Below are positions 1 through 8,989 of a stretch of 64,000 nucleotides of DNA, one piece after another (the first letter of the stretch is position 1; every line of letters begins with the position of its first letter). The notes under the pieces were generated by a model. That model made no database searches. It saw only the letters and a list, made by a program, of their open reading frames with translations, and had not been told where the DNA came from. A program made the translations under genes and the position numbers. Origin of the DNA: Bradyrhizobium betae (lineage in GTDB: Bacteria; Pseudomonadota; Alphaproteobacteria; Rhizobiales; Xanthobacteraceae); assembly GCF_004123905.1 (NCBI RefSeq), contig NZ_MZXW01000013.1, forward strand, positions 186,001-250,000. Reading direction: 5' to 3'.

Positions 1-524
1 GCATGCGTCTTCCGCGAGCCGAGCGCGCCGATATAGAAGCAGTTGCGCTCGAAGGCGTGCAGCAGTGCGGGATCGTCGATCTTGGGATCGTGCGTCACGG
101 CGACGAAAGCCGTGTAGGCATCGACATTGAGCGGCGGCAACGCCGTGTCGGGCCATTCTGCGACCAGCGGAATGTCAGGAAAACGCTCGGGGCTCGCAAA
201 GGCCGTGCGCGGATCAACAACGGTGACGTCATAGCCGAGCGAGCGCGCCAGCGGCGCCAAGGCCTGGCTGATATGGACCGCACCGACGATGACGAGCTTA
301 GCGGTCGGCGCGTAGACGTTGAGGAACAGTTTCTTGCCGCCGGCCTCGACATTGCCGCTCTTGCCCATGCGAAGCTGCTTGTCGAGTTCGGCACGCAGCG
401 GGTCATTGGCAAAATCTGCGGCCTTGACCAGGCGCTGCTCGCCGTTCTCGGTGTCGGTCACCAGGATCGCCGGGCGGCGTGCGGCGCGCTCGGCGTTGAG
501 TTCGTGCAAAATTGCGAGCTTCAC
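1..524 (-). CDS. XdhC family protein, C-terminal Rossmann half (3' end cut by the window)
   Basis: Reading from a GTG at 524, the minus strand is open to the window edge (about 174 codons), so the C-terminus is missing. The translation contains a Rossmann-like segment (KLVIVGAVHISQALAPLA, then YDVTVVDPR) and later a conserved FYIGALGSRKT stretch. These are hallmarks of the XdhC C-terminal domain, which helps insert the molybdenum cofactor into xanthine-dehydrogenase-family enzymes. The start lies 2 bases after the stop of the upstream gene, which carries the N-terminal XdhC domain. XdhC is therefore encoded as two adjacent ORFs. Being last in a cox-like cluster, its client is probably the hydroxylase encoded there. 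Family assignment is good; the client is inference. Confidence 0.85.
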   Translation of the reverse strand, partial: MKLAILHELNAERAARRPAILVTDTENGEQRLVKAADFANDPLRAELDKQLRMGKSGNVEAGGKKLFLNVYAPTAKLVIVGAVHISQALAPLARSLGYDVTVVDPRTAFASPERFPDIPLVAEWPDTALPPLNVDAYTAFVAVTHDPKIDDPALLHAFERNCFYIGALGSRKTH

Positions 525-526
525 GG

Positions 527-850
527 CTAGCCGACCTTCTCGACGAAGACGCGGATGGTGCCGCCGCAGGACAGCCCGACATTCCAGGCGGTCTCGTCGG
601 CGACGCCGAATTCCAGCATGCGCGGCTTGCCGCTCTGGATCACATCCATGGCCTCGGTGACCACGGCGCCCTCGACGCAGCCGCCGGAGACCGAACCCAG
701 GAAGGTGCCTTCGTCGTTGATGACGAGGCTCGAGCCCGCCGGGCGCGGCGCCGAGCCCCAGGTCTCCACGACCGTCGCCAGCGCGACACCACGGCCGGCC
801 TTCTGCCAGTCCTCAGCCGCCTTCAGGATATCCTCGTCGCGATCGAGCAT
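527..850 (-). CDS. XdhC family protein, N-terminal domain only
   Basis: A 107-residue protein equal to the N-terminal XdhC/CoxI domain. It shows the family features ALATVVETWGSAPRPAGS, GSVSGGCVEGAVV and a closing GLSCGGTIRVFVE with the conserved Cys. In fused XdhC proteins this domain binds molybdenum cofactor and supports its sulfuration. Here it is a separate short ORF, with the Rossmann half starting 2 bases downstream, so the two products probably act together. It begins 11 bases after the coxE-like gene and belongs to the same minus-strand operon. Confidence 0.88.
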   Translation of the reverse strand: MLDRDEDILKAAEDWQKAGRGVALATVVETWGSAPRPAGSSLVINDEGTFLGSVSGGCVEGAVVTEAMDVIQSGKPRMLEFGVADETAWNVGLSCGGTIRVFVEKVG

Positions 851-861
851 GGCTTTGCCTC

Positions 862-2064
862 TCAGGCTGCGGAGCGGATCAAGCTGCGGTGATGCGGCGG
901 CAGCGGCCGGGAGAGCGTCGTGATCAGCTCCTGGATCGAACTCAAATTATGTACCGGACGGAATTCGTCAACGTGCGGAAGCATCATTTTGATGCCCTGC
1001 GCCTTGGCCTCGAACCCGCCGAACCGCAAAAGCGGGTTGAGCCAGATCAGCCGCCGGCAGGACCGGTGCAGCCGGTCCATCTCGAAGGACAGCCTGGAAT
1101 CGGCCTCCCGCTCCAGCCCATCGGAGATCAGCAGCACGATGGCGCCCTGGCTCAGCACCCGCCGCGCCCACAATTTGTTGAAGTTGTGCAGCGAAGCCGA
1201 AATCCGCGTGCCGCCGGCCCAGTCCTCGACCGAGGCCGAACAGCTCGCCAGCGCCTCGTCTGGGTCGCGCTGGCGCAGCGCCCGGGTGACGTTGGTGAGG
1301 CGGGTGCCGAACAGGAACACCGAGACGCGCTTGCGCGCGTCGCCGACAGCATGGAGGAAATGGAGGAACAGGCGGGTGTACTCGCTCATCGAGCCCGAGA
1401 TATCCAGCAGCGCCACGATCGGCGCCGGCTTCTCGATCCGCCCCAGGCGTTGGATGTCGATGATCTCGCCGCCGGTCCGCAAGGAGGTGCGCAGCGTGCG
1501 GCGCAAATCGATCCGCAGGCCATGCGGATCGGGCCGGTGCCGGCGCGTCAGCAGCTCGGCCTGCGGCAGCCGCATCCGCTCGATGGCGCGCAACGCCTCG
1601 GTGATCTCGGCCGCGCTCATCTGCGCAAAATCCTTCTTCTGAAGGATCTCCTTGTCGGAGACCGACAGGCGCAGATCCTGCTCCTGGTGCTGCGATGTCT
1701 CGGTCATGCGCGGCTGCGACATCGCCTCCTGCACGCGGCGGGAGCCGGCCTGCGGCTTCTTCTTGGCCTGCTCCGGCAGCGGCACCGAATCCAGCATGTG
1801 CTTCCACTCTTCCGAGGCGCGGAAGAACAGGTTGAAGGCCTGCTTGAAGATCAGCGCATGCTCGTGACGCTTGACGAAGATCGCCTCCAGCGTGGTGAAG
1901 ACGTCGGCGCGATTGCCGATATCGATCACCTGGAGCGCGCTCATGGCGTCGATGACAGCGCCTGGGCCCACCGGCATGCCGGCCGAACGCAGCGCACGGG
2001 CAAAGCCGACGATGTTGTCGGCGAACTGCTCGGTCTGCTCGGGCGCAAGGTGGTTGATGGCCAT
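862..2064 (-). CDS. CoxE-like VWA domain protein
   Basis: A 400-residue protein. Its C-terminal half is a von Willebrand A-like domain with a recognisable MIDAS: DISGSMS for the DxSxS motif, a Thr in WAGGTRISASL and an Asp in LLISDGLE. The N-terminal half matches the CoxE/VWA-containing family (start MAINHLAPEQTEQFADNIVGFARALRSAG in type, with GPGAVIDAM). CoxE proteins work with the MoxR ATPase CoxD during maturation of the Mo/Cu active site of CO dehydrogenase or of related molybdenum hydroxylases. That ATPase is the next gene upstream, so the pair is intact. No signal peptide; expected cytoplasmic or membrane-associated. Confidence 0.87.
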   Translation of the reverse strand: MAINHLAPEQTEQFADNIVGFARALRSAGMPVGPGAVIDAMSALQVIDIGNRADVFTTLEAIFVKRHEHALIFKQAFNLFFRASEEWKHMLDSVPLPEQAKKKPQAGSRRVQEAMSQPRMTETSQHQEQDLRLSVSDKEILQKKDFAQMSAAEITEALRAIERMRLPQAELLTRRHRPDPHGLRIDLRRTLRTSLRTGGEIIDIQRLGRIEKPAPIVALLDISGSMSEYTRLFLHFLHAVGDARKRVSVFLFGTRLTNVTRALRQRDPDEALASCSASVEDWAGGTRISASLHNFNKLWARRVLSQGAIVLLISDGLEREADSRLSFEMDRLHRSCRRLIWLNPLLRFGGFEAKAQGIKMMLPHVDEFRPVHNLSSIQELITTLSRPLPPHHRSLIRSAA

Positions 2065-2081
2065 GGTCTCGTATCCATCCC

Positions 2082-2124
2082 CTCGTCATTCCGGGGCGCG
2101 CCGGCGCGAGCCTGGAATGACGAG
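2082..2124. repeat. Intergenic inverted repeat, 11-bp perfect arms
   Basis: CTCGTCATTCC at 2082-2092 pairs perfectly with GGAATGACGAG at 2114-2124. The 21-base spacer, with GCGCGCCGGCGCG, is itself able to fold. The element sits in the only sizeable gap inside the cox-like operon, directly after the ATPase stop codon. It resembles the short palindromic elements scattered through Bradyrhizobium intergenic regions. It may fold in the mRNA and alter the ratio of the two flanking products. Confidence 0.7.
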
Positions 2125-3030
<906 letters not shown>

Positions 3031-3092
3031 GAAAAAGCCAGTCTCGCTACGCCCTCACCGGGGACAAGTTTGGGCCGAGGCGTGAGGTTCAC

Positions 3093-3899
3093 TCACGCCT
3101 TGGCGTTGGCAGCATCGAGGGCGCGCCGCGTCAGCACCCCGATGAGATGCGCGCGGTATTCGGCGCTGCCGTGGATGTCGCTGTTGAGCCCGTTCGCCGG
3201 CACCTCGATGCCTTCCAGGGCCTTCGAAGCAAAACGCTTCTTCAGCGCTTCCTCGAACGCCTCGACCCGGAAGACGCCATCTGAGCCGGCACCGGTGACG
3301 GCAACGCGCACGTCCGACGGACGCCGCGCCACGAACACGCCGACCAGCGCGTAGCGCGAGGCCTGGTTGCGGAACTTGACGTAGGCGGCCTTCTTCGGCA
3401 GCGGGAACATCACCTTGGTGATGATCTCGTCGGCCTCCAGCGCCGTCGTGAACAGCCCCTGGAAAAACTCTTCCGCCTTGAGGCGGCGCTTGTTGGTGAC
3501 GATGGTCGCGCCGAGCGCGAGCACGGCCGCCGGATAGTCCGCGGTCGGATCATTGTTGGCGAGCGAGCCGCCGATCGTGCCCTTGTGGCGCACGGCGGGA
3601 TCGCCGATTCCGCCGGCAAGGCTCGCAAGCGCCGGAATGGCTTCACCGACGATCGCGGAAGTCGCGACCTCGGCATGCTTGGCGGTGGCCCCGATCACGA
3701 GCGCGCGGCCCTTCATCTCGATCGTGTTGAGCCCCTCGATATGGGAGAGGTCGACGAGATGCGGGGGGCTGGCGAGGCGCTGCTTCATGACGGGAATCAG
3801 CGTGTGGCCGCCGGCGACCAGCTTGGCGTCTTCGTTCTTCACCAGGAGGTTGGCGGCCTGCCGGACGGTGCCGGGGCGATGGTATTTGAATTCGTACAT
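3093..3899 (-). CDS. FAD-binding (medium) subunit of a CoxM-type molybdenum hydroxylase
   Basis: A 268-residue protein of the CoxM/xanthine dehydrogenase FAD-binding family. It has the FAD motifs AGGHT at residues 29-33 and TIGGSLANNDP from residue 108. Its C-terminal part forms the CO-dehydrogenase flavoprotein C-terminal domain. In these enzymes this subunit passes electrons from the Mo centre and the Fe-S subunit to the quinone pool or another acceptor. It follows the Fe-S subunit by 33 bases. Sequence alone does not separate true CO dehydrogenase from aldehyde, nicotinate or purine hydroxylases, because the large subunit is not in the window. Confidence 0.88.
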   Translation of the reverse strand: MYEFKYHRPGTVRQAANLLVKNEDAKLVAGGHTLIPVMKQRLASPPHLVDLSHIEGLNTIEMKGRALVIGATAKHAEVATSAIVGEAIPALASLAGGIGDPAVRHKGTIGGSLANNDPTADYPAAVLALGATIVTNKRRLKAEEFFQGLFTTALEADEIITKVMFPLPKKAAYVKFRNQASRYALVGVFVARRPSDVRVAVTGAGSDGVFRVEAFEEALKKRFASKALEGIEVPANGLNSDIHGSAEYRAHLIGVLTRRALDAANAKA

Positions 3900-3932
3900 C
3901 TGAATGTCCTGATCGCGGAATGCGCGCGCGGT

Positions 3933-4418
<486 letters not shown>

Positions 4419-4569
4419 AAGCACTCTCTGTCAGCGCCCCGACGGGTCCCGTCGAAGCGGTTCTTTCTTATAGTTATTCCAACCTATCATATGGGCCATT
4501 ATGCCCGGGGGCAACATCGCCCCGGACGCAAGGCGCCATGCCAAAAGGATGGCCTTCAGTCCTGTACCG

Positions 4570-5016
4570 TTAGCCCTGTACAGCCTTGGCGAAGTTCGTG
4601 AAAAACTCGTCGGCCAGCTTCTTGGCGGCGCCGTTGATCAGGCGCTGTCCGAGCTGCGCCAACTTGCCGCCGATCTGCGCCTCGACCTCGTAGGACAGAA
4701 GCGTACCGCCATCCTTCTCGGCAAGCTTGACCACTGCGCCGCCCTTGGCAAAGCCGGCCACGCCGCCCTCGCCTTCACCTGATATCTTGTAGCCGTTCGG
4801 CGGGTCGAGATCGCTGAGTGTGACCTTGCCCTTGAAGCGCGCCGACACCGGCCCGACCTTCATTTTCGCCGTGGCGCGGAAGCCGCCATCGTCGGTTTTC
4901 TCCAGCTCCTCGCAGCCGGGAATGCAGGCCTTCAGCACCACTGGATCGTTGAGCTTCTCCCACACGGCCTCGCGCGGCGCCGCAAGCTGGACTTCGCCGT
5001 TCATCGTCATGGCCAT
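4570..5016 (-). CDS. CoxG family SRPBCC protein
   Basis: A 148-residue protein of the CoxG family (START/SRPBCC fold), starting MAMTMNGEVQLAAPREAVW and containing CIPGCEELE and GEGEGGVAGFAKGGAVVKL, both typical of the family. CoxG helps recruit the CO dehydrogenase complex to the membrane in carboxydotrophs. In other cox-like clusters its role is unproven. GGGAGG lies shortly upstream of the 5016 ATG. It is the first gene of the minus-strand cox-like run, about 150 bases ahead of coxS, and is transcribed divergently from pcaB. Confidence 0.85.
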   Translation of the reverse strand: MAMTMNGEVQLAAPREAVWEKLNDPVVLKACIPGCEELEKTDDGGFRATAKMKVGPVSARFKGKVTLSDLDPPNGYKISGEGEGGVAGFAKGGAVVKLAEKDGGTLLSYEVEAQIGGKLAQLGQRLINGAAKKLADEFFTNFAKAVQG

Positions 5017-5187
5017 GGGGGTGCCTCCCGGGATGCGTCACTATAATGCTGCTCAAGTAACGCACGAAGGCCGCAAAGGAAAGGGTGCCCCCCGGTCACG
5101 TGCAATGCATATTCGCACCTGCAAAAGGCTTGCGCCGCCGGTTTGGGATTGGCACAGCGGAGCCATGGTGATTAGGTCGCGCGCAAC

Positions 5188-6543
5188 ATGAGCACAGCCC
5201 TCTCCCCCCTGCTCGCGCCGATGCTGTCGAGCGCAGCCATGCGCGCCGTCTGCGACGACCGGTCCACGCTGCAAAACATGCTCGATTTCGAGGCAGCCCT
5301 GGCACGGGCCGAGGCCGCCACGGGGGTCATTCCCGCATCCGCCGTGGGCCCGATCGAAGCCGCCTGCAAGGCTGACGCCTTCGACATGGCAGCCCTGGCC
5401 GAGGCTGCGACGCGATCCGGCAATCTCGCGATTCCCCTGGTCAAGATGCTGACCGCCAATGTCGGCAAGGCCGATGCGGAGGCCGCGCGCTACGTGCATT
5501 GGGGCGCGACCAGCCAGGACGTGATCGACACCGCGACCATGCTCACGCTCCGCGCCGGCATCGCTGCGCTGGACGCCGATCTCAGCCGCGCCATCAAGGG
5601 CTTTGCCGCGTTGGCACGCAAGCACCGCGACACCGCGATGGTGGCGCGGACCTGGCTTCAGCACGCGCTGCCGATGCCGTTCGGGCTGAAGGCCGCCGAA
5701 TACGCCTCGAGCCTCGCCCGCGCCCGCTGCCGCCTGCGGCGGCTAAATCGCGAGGGCCTGGCACTGCAATTCGGTGGCGCCGCCGGCACGCTTGCAGCTC
5801 TCGGCGACAAGGGACTCGCAGTTGCCGAGCGACTCGCGCAGGAACTCAACCTGCCGCTGCCCGAGGCGCCCTGGCATACCCATCGCGACCGGATTGCGGA
5901 AGCCGCATCATGCTTCGCGATTCTCGCCGGGAGCTGCGGCAAGATCGCGCGCGACGTCTCGCTGATGATGCAGACGGATGTCGGCGAAGCGTTCGAGCCC
6001 GCCGGCGAAGGCCGCGGTGGCTCATCGACCATGCCGCACAAGCGCAACCCGGTTGCTGCCGCGAGCGCGCTGGGCTGCGCGACCATGGCGCCGCAGCTCG
6101 CCGCGACGATATTTGCAGCGCAAGTGCAGGACCATGAGCGCAGCGCCGGGCCCTGGCATGCGGAATGGCCGACGCTGCCGCAATTGATGCTGGTTACCTC
6201 CGGCGCGCTTGCCGCCATCGTCGATATCGCCGAGGGCCTCGACGTCGACGCCGCGCGCATGCGCAACAATCTCGATGCAACGCACGGGCTGATCATGGCC
6301 GAGGCCGTCACCTTCGCGCTGGCCGACAAGATCGGCAAGAGCGATGCGCATCATCTGATCGAGGCCGCCAGCAAGCGCGCGGTCGCCGAGAAGAAGCATC
6401 TGCGCGAGGTGCTGTCGGCCGATTCGCTGGTCACTGCGCATCTGACGCCGGAAAAAATTGCGGCATTGTTCGAGCCGATGGCCTATCAAGGGGCTTCCCA
6501 GGCCCTGATCGACCGGCTGCTCGACAGCCTCGACCGCGAATAA
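5188..6543 (+). CDS. pcaB: 3-carboxy-cis,cis-muconate cycloisomerase
   Basis: A 451-residue member of the fumarase/aspartase superfamily. It carries the signature GGSSTMPHKRNP near residues 277-288 and the opening catalytic-region HWGATSQDVIDT. PcaB lactonises 3-carboxymuconate to 4-carboxymuconolactone in the protocatechuate branch of the beta-ketoadipate pathway. Assignment as PcaB rather than adenylosuccinate lyase is secured by the next two genes, pcaD and pcaC. The downstream gene starts 19 bases after the stop. The protocatechuate dioxygenase genes pcaHG are not in the window. Confidence 0.94.
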   Translation: MSTALSPLLAPMLSSAAMRAVCDDRSTLQNMLDFEAALARAEAATGVIPASAVGPIEAACKADAFDMAALAEAATRSGNLAIPLVKMLTANVGKADAEAARYVHWGATSQDVIDTATMLTLRAGIAALDADLSRAIKGFAALARKHRDTAMVARTWLQHALPMPFGLKAAEYASSLARARCRLRRLNREGLALQFGGAAGTLAALGDKGLAVAERLAQELNLPLPEAPWHTHRDRIAEAASCFAILAGSCGKIARDVSLMMQTDVGEAFEPAGEGRGGSSTMPHKRNPVAAASALGCATMAPQLAATIFAAQVQDHERSAGPWHAEWPTLPQLMLVTSGALAAIVDIAEGLDVDAARMRNNLDATHGLIMAEAVTFALADKIGKSDAHHLIEAASKRAVAEKKHLREVLSADSLVTAHLTPEKIAALFEPMAYQGASQALIDRLLDSLDRE

Positions 6544-6562
6544 GATACGACGGAGACGCCGC

Positions 6563-7345
6563 ATGCCCATGATCGATGCCGACGGTTGCCTGATCAACGT
6601 CTCCGTCGAGGGCCGCGACGGCGGACCGACCCTGATGCTGTCCAACTCGCTCGGCTGCACGCTGCAGATGTGGGAGCCGCAGATGAAGGCGCTGACGCAG
6701 ATATTCCGCGTCATCCGCTACGACCGCCGCGGCCACGGCAAATCCAACGTCCCGCCCGCCCCCTACACGATGGAGCGTTTCGGCCGCGACGTGCTGGCGA
6801 TCCTCGACGACCTCAACATCGAGAAGGTGCATTGGTGCGGCCTGTCGATGGGCGGCATGGTCGGGCAATGGCTGGGCGCCAATGCGCCGGAGCGCTTCGG
6901 CAAGCTCATCCTCGCGAACACCTCCTGCTACTATGCCGAGCCGACCAAATGGCTGGAGCGCATCGACGCGCTGAAGAAGGGCGGCATCGCGGCCGTCGCC
7001 GATGCCGTGATCGCGGGCTGGCTGACCCAGGATTTTCGCGAGCGCGAGCCCGACATCGCTGCGAAGATGAAATCGATGCTGCTTGCGACCCCTGTGGAGG
7101 GTTATCTCGCCTGCTGCGAGGCGCTGTCGACGCTCGACCAGCGCGAGTTGTTGCCTGAGATCAAGAGCCCGACGCTTGTCATCGCCGGCCGCCATGACAT
7201 GGCAACGCCGATCTCCGCGGGCGAGCTGATCCGCGCGAACATTCCCGGCGCCAGCATGACCATCATCGACGCCGCCCACATTTCCAATGTCGAGCAGCCG
7301 CATGCGTTTACGGATGCGGTGGTGGGATTTTTGACGCAGCGCTGA
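6563..7345 (+). CDS. pcaD: 3-oxoadipate enol-lactonase
   Basis: A 260-residue alpha/beta hydrolase. The nucleophile elbow GLSMGG places the catalytic Ser at residue 95; AGRHD provides the acid and AAHISNVEQP the His. YDRRGHGKS is the usual oxyanion-side motif. PcaD hydrolyses beta-ketoadipate enol-lactone to beta-ketoadipate. It lies between pcaB and pcaC on the same strand. A ribosome binding site (ACGGAGACG) precedes the ATG. Length is normal for the monofunctional enzyme. Confidence 0.93.
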   Translation: MPMIDADGCLINVSVEGRDGGPTLMLSNSLGCTLQMWEPQMKALTQIFRVIRYDRRGHGKSNVPPAPYTMERFGRDVLAILDDLNIEKVHWCGLSMGGMVGQWLGANAPERFGKLILANTSCYYAEPTKWLERIDALKKGGIAAVADAVIAGWLTQDFREREPDIAAKMKSMLLATPVEGYLACCEALSTLDQRELLPEIKSPTLVIAGRHDMATPISAGELIRANIPGASMTIIDAAHISNVEQPHAFTDAVVGFLTQR

Positions 7346-7353
7346 CAACAGCT

Positions 7354-7436
7354 GTCATTGCGAGGAGCGTAGCGACGAAGCAATCCAGACTGTCTCCGCG
7401 GACACATTCCTGGATTGCTGCTTCGCTCGCAATGAC
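7354..7436. repeat. REP-like inverted repeat, copy 1 (variant)
   Basis: GTCATTGCGAGGAGCGTAGC at 7354 begins the left arm, which runs to TCCAGA at 7389. The right arm from about 7409 ends in CGCTCGCAATGAC at 7436. It is a diverged copy of the elements at 45497 and 61057, differing by small insertions in each arm. It lies between pcaD and pcaC. Its right end overlaps the region just before the pcaC ribosome binding site, so a folded transcript could affect pcaC translation. Such elements are common between Bradyrhizobium genes. Confidence 0.85.
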
Positions 7437-7452
7437 GAAGGAGGAAAGAACA

Positions 7453-7845
7453 ATGGACGACCAGAAGCGCCGCGATGCCGGCATGAATGTACGCCGAAAG
7501 GTGCTGGGCAATGCCTGGGTCGACAAGTCGATCGCCAACCGCAACGCCTTCAACACCGACTTCCAGGACATGATCACGCGCTATGCCTGGGGCGATATCT
7601 GGACGCGTCCGCATTTCGACGAACGGACGCGGCGCGTGTTGGTGATCGGCACCATGGTCGCACTCGGGCAATGGGACGAGTTCCGCCTGCATGTGCGCGC
7701 AGCGCTCGCCGAGGGCGGCTTCACCCCTGACGACATCAAGGAAATTTTGTTGCAGCAGGCGATCTATTGCGGCGTGCCGGCGGCGAACCACGCCGTCAAG
7801 GAAGCCTCAGCGATTGTGCAGGAGCTCGGCCTGCTCAAGAGCTAG
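7453..7845 (+). CDS. pcaC: 4-carboxymuconolactone decarboxylase
   Basis: A 130-residue CMD-family protein (AhpD-like fold). It shows RRKVLGNAWVDKS, YAWGDIWTRP and the conserved HVRAALAEGGFTPDDIKE. It decarboxylates 4-carboxymuconolactone to beta-ketoadipate enol-lactone, the substrate of PcaD. An in-frame ATG at 7432 is rejected as the start: it lies at the end of the repeat, and the strong GGAGGAAAGAA ribosome site sits between it and the ATG at 7453. The 3' end overlaps the convergent membrane-protein gene by 39 bases. Confidence 0.93.
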   Translation: MDDQKRRDAGMNVRRKVLGNAWVDKSIANRNAFNTDFQDMITRYAWGDIWTRPHFDERTRRVLVIGTMVALGQWDEFRLHVRAALAEGGFTPDDIKEILLQQAIYCGVPAANHAVKEASAIVQELGLLKS

Positions 7846-8331
7846 CGGCGCCGTCACCTCGACGGTCTTCGGCGTCGCCTCGGGCCGTTCGATGACCACC
7901 ACGATGGCGGCCCCGAGCAGCAGCAGCAGCTCGGTGGCGTGCAGCCGGAGTGCGGCCATTTCGCCGACCTTCGAGGCCATGACCATGCTCGCAAACGAGA
8001 TGATACTGCCGATCGCCAGCGCAATGCCGAGCGCCTCGTCGCTGCCGCCATTCTTGCGGACGCGCGGAATGCACAGAAGCGCAAGATAGATCGCGAAGAA
8101 CGCCACGACGGTCAGCCGGCCCAGCGCCAGCAGCCAGGCGGCACGCACCGTGTCCATCCCCGCCATCTGAAGATTGTCGCTCAGGAACAGCGCCACCGCG
8201 ACGCTCGGCCGCTCGTAGAGACCGTGCACCGGCGCGACCATGATGTTGAAGGCGACCAGCGTCCAGGCCGGGATGAAATAGGCCGCCAGCAGCGCGCCGT
8301 TGATTGTGCCGATCCGCCAATTCCTGAACAT
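7807..8331 (-). CDS. Conserved membrane protein of unknown function
   Basis: A 174-residue protein with four hydrophobic segments: residues about 12-34 (ALLAAYFIPAWTLVAFNIMVA), 64-88, 100-120 and 134-148. Charged loops (RVRKNGGSDE) separate them. I do not recognise a family. Its last 39 bases are antisense to the end of pcaC, so the two are convergent with overlapping 3' ends. Codon bias in its own frame is strong, which argues that it is real despite the overlap. Confidence 0.6.
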   Translation of the reverse strand: MFRNWRIGTINGALLAAYFIPAWTLVAFNIMVAPVHGLYERPSVAVALFLSDNLQMAGMDTVRAAWLLALGRLTVVAFFAIYLALLCIPRVRKNGGSDEALGIALAIGSIISFASMVMASKVGEMAALRLHATELLLLLGAAIVVVIERPEATPKTVEVTAPLALEQAELLHNR

Positions 8332-8459
8332 GCCGCTTCCCGCTTCGCCTGCACCGCGCCTTCAATGGGAAGGCTTTGCCGGGAGCTAACTCGCATGAGA
8401 CTGTGGCGGCAATTTAAACCCTTTGTTTACCTTAACCGGGCTGCCGGGCGGCGCGCCCA

Positions 8460-8491
8460 AAAGAAAAGGCCCCGCCTTACGGCGAGGCCAA
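8460..8491 (-). terminator. Rho-independent terminator of the Q/G-rich small gene
   Basis: On the minus strand GGCCTCGCC, loop GTAA, GGCGGGGCC is followed by TTTTCTTTT. The stem is GC-rich with one G-T pair. It lies about 30 bases after the stop codon of the gene at 8520-8681, in the right orientation. Confidence 0.8.
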
Positions 8492-8519
8492 TCTGGGCTT
8501 CCAAAGCTACTTGTTGTAG

Positions 8520-8681
8520 CTACTTGTTGTCTTGGCCGTGCTTACCGCCCTGCTGCTGGCCGGGCTTGTCGCCCTGGCGCTGCGGATCCTGCTGCTGCTG
8601 TCCGGGTTTCTGGCCACCACCCTGCTGCTGGCCCGGGTTCTGGCCCTGCTGGCCCGGATTCTGGTTCTGCTGCTTCGTCAT
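8520..8681 (-). CDS. Small Gln/Gly/Asn/Pro-rich disordered protein
   Basis: A 53-residue protein built almost only from Q, G, N, P, K and D. It has imperfect repeats of a NPGQQGQ/KPGQQQ type and no large hydrophobic or aromatic residue after the initiator. It is expected to be fully disordered. An upstream extension to 8729 is rejected because GGGAG lies at the proper distance before the ATG at 8681. A good terminator follows, so this is a compact stand-alone transcription unit. Function unknown; a hydrophilin-like or stress role is only a guess from composition. Confidence 0.72.
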   Translation of the reverse strand: MTKQQNQNPGQQGQNPGQQQGGGQKPGQQQQDPQRQGDKPGQQQGGKHGQDNK

Positions 8682-8989
8682 TGGGGGAACTCCCTGGTTG
8701 GACGTCAGGACGGAGCTAACGGCGGGCATCCATTTTGGTTGCTAGTTTGCTCGTTTGGTTGCTCGCGGAACCAGGTTCCTCGCATTTACGGAACCGGGCC
8801 GTGACATCCGTAGCCGAAATGACCTCTGTACAAGCCCTTATGCCGAGGCCAGCCCAGTTGCAGCCGCCAGTTCCCTCCTGTTACAAAACGAGAAGAATGC
8901 TTAGGGCTGCCGGGGCCCGACAAGAAACTCAAAGCACCCTCTCTCGAAAAGCTCCCTTTGAGCCACGTCAGGTTTGGTAACGGCAGCGC
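8682..8989. other. 308-base intergenic region between divergent genes
   Basis: It separates the small Q/G-rich gene from the liv operon and must hold both promoters. I see a short palindrome GGAACC-A-GGTTCC at 8767-8779 and a further GGAACC at about 8790. No ORF with a credible ribosome site, no RNA gene and no clear -35/-10 pair could be fixed by eye. Confidence 0.5.

Noticed and set aside
7354..7436. Repeats at 7354, 45497 and 61057 as CRISPR or insertion-sequence ends
   Set aside because: They are single palindromes far apart, without spacers in series, cas genes, a transposase or target-site duplications.
7432..7452. Upstream ATG as the pcaC start
   Set aside because: It lies in the end of the repeat and before the GGAGG that serves the ATG at 7453; the added residues do not belong to the family.
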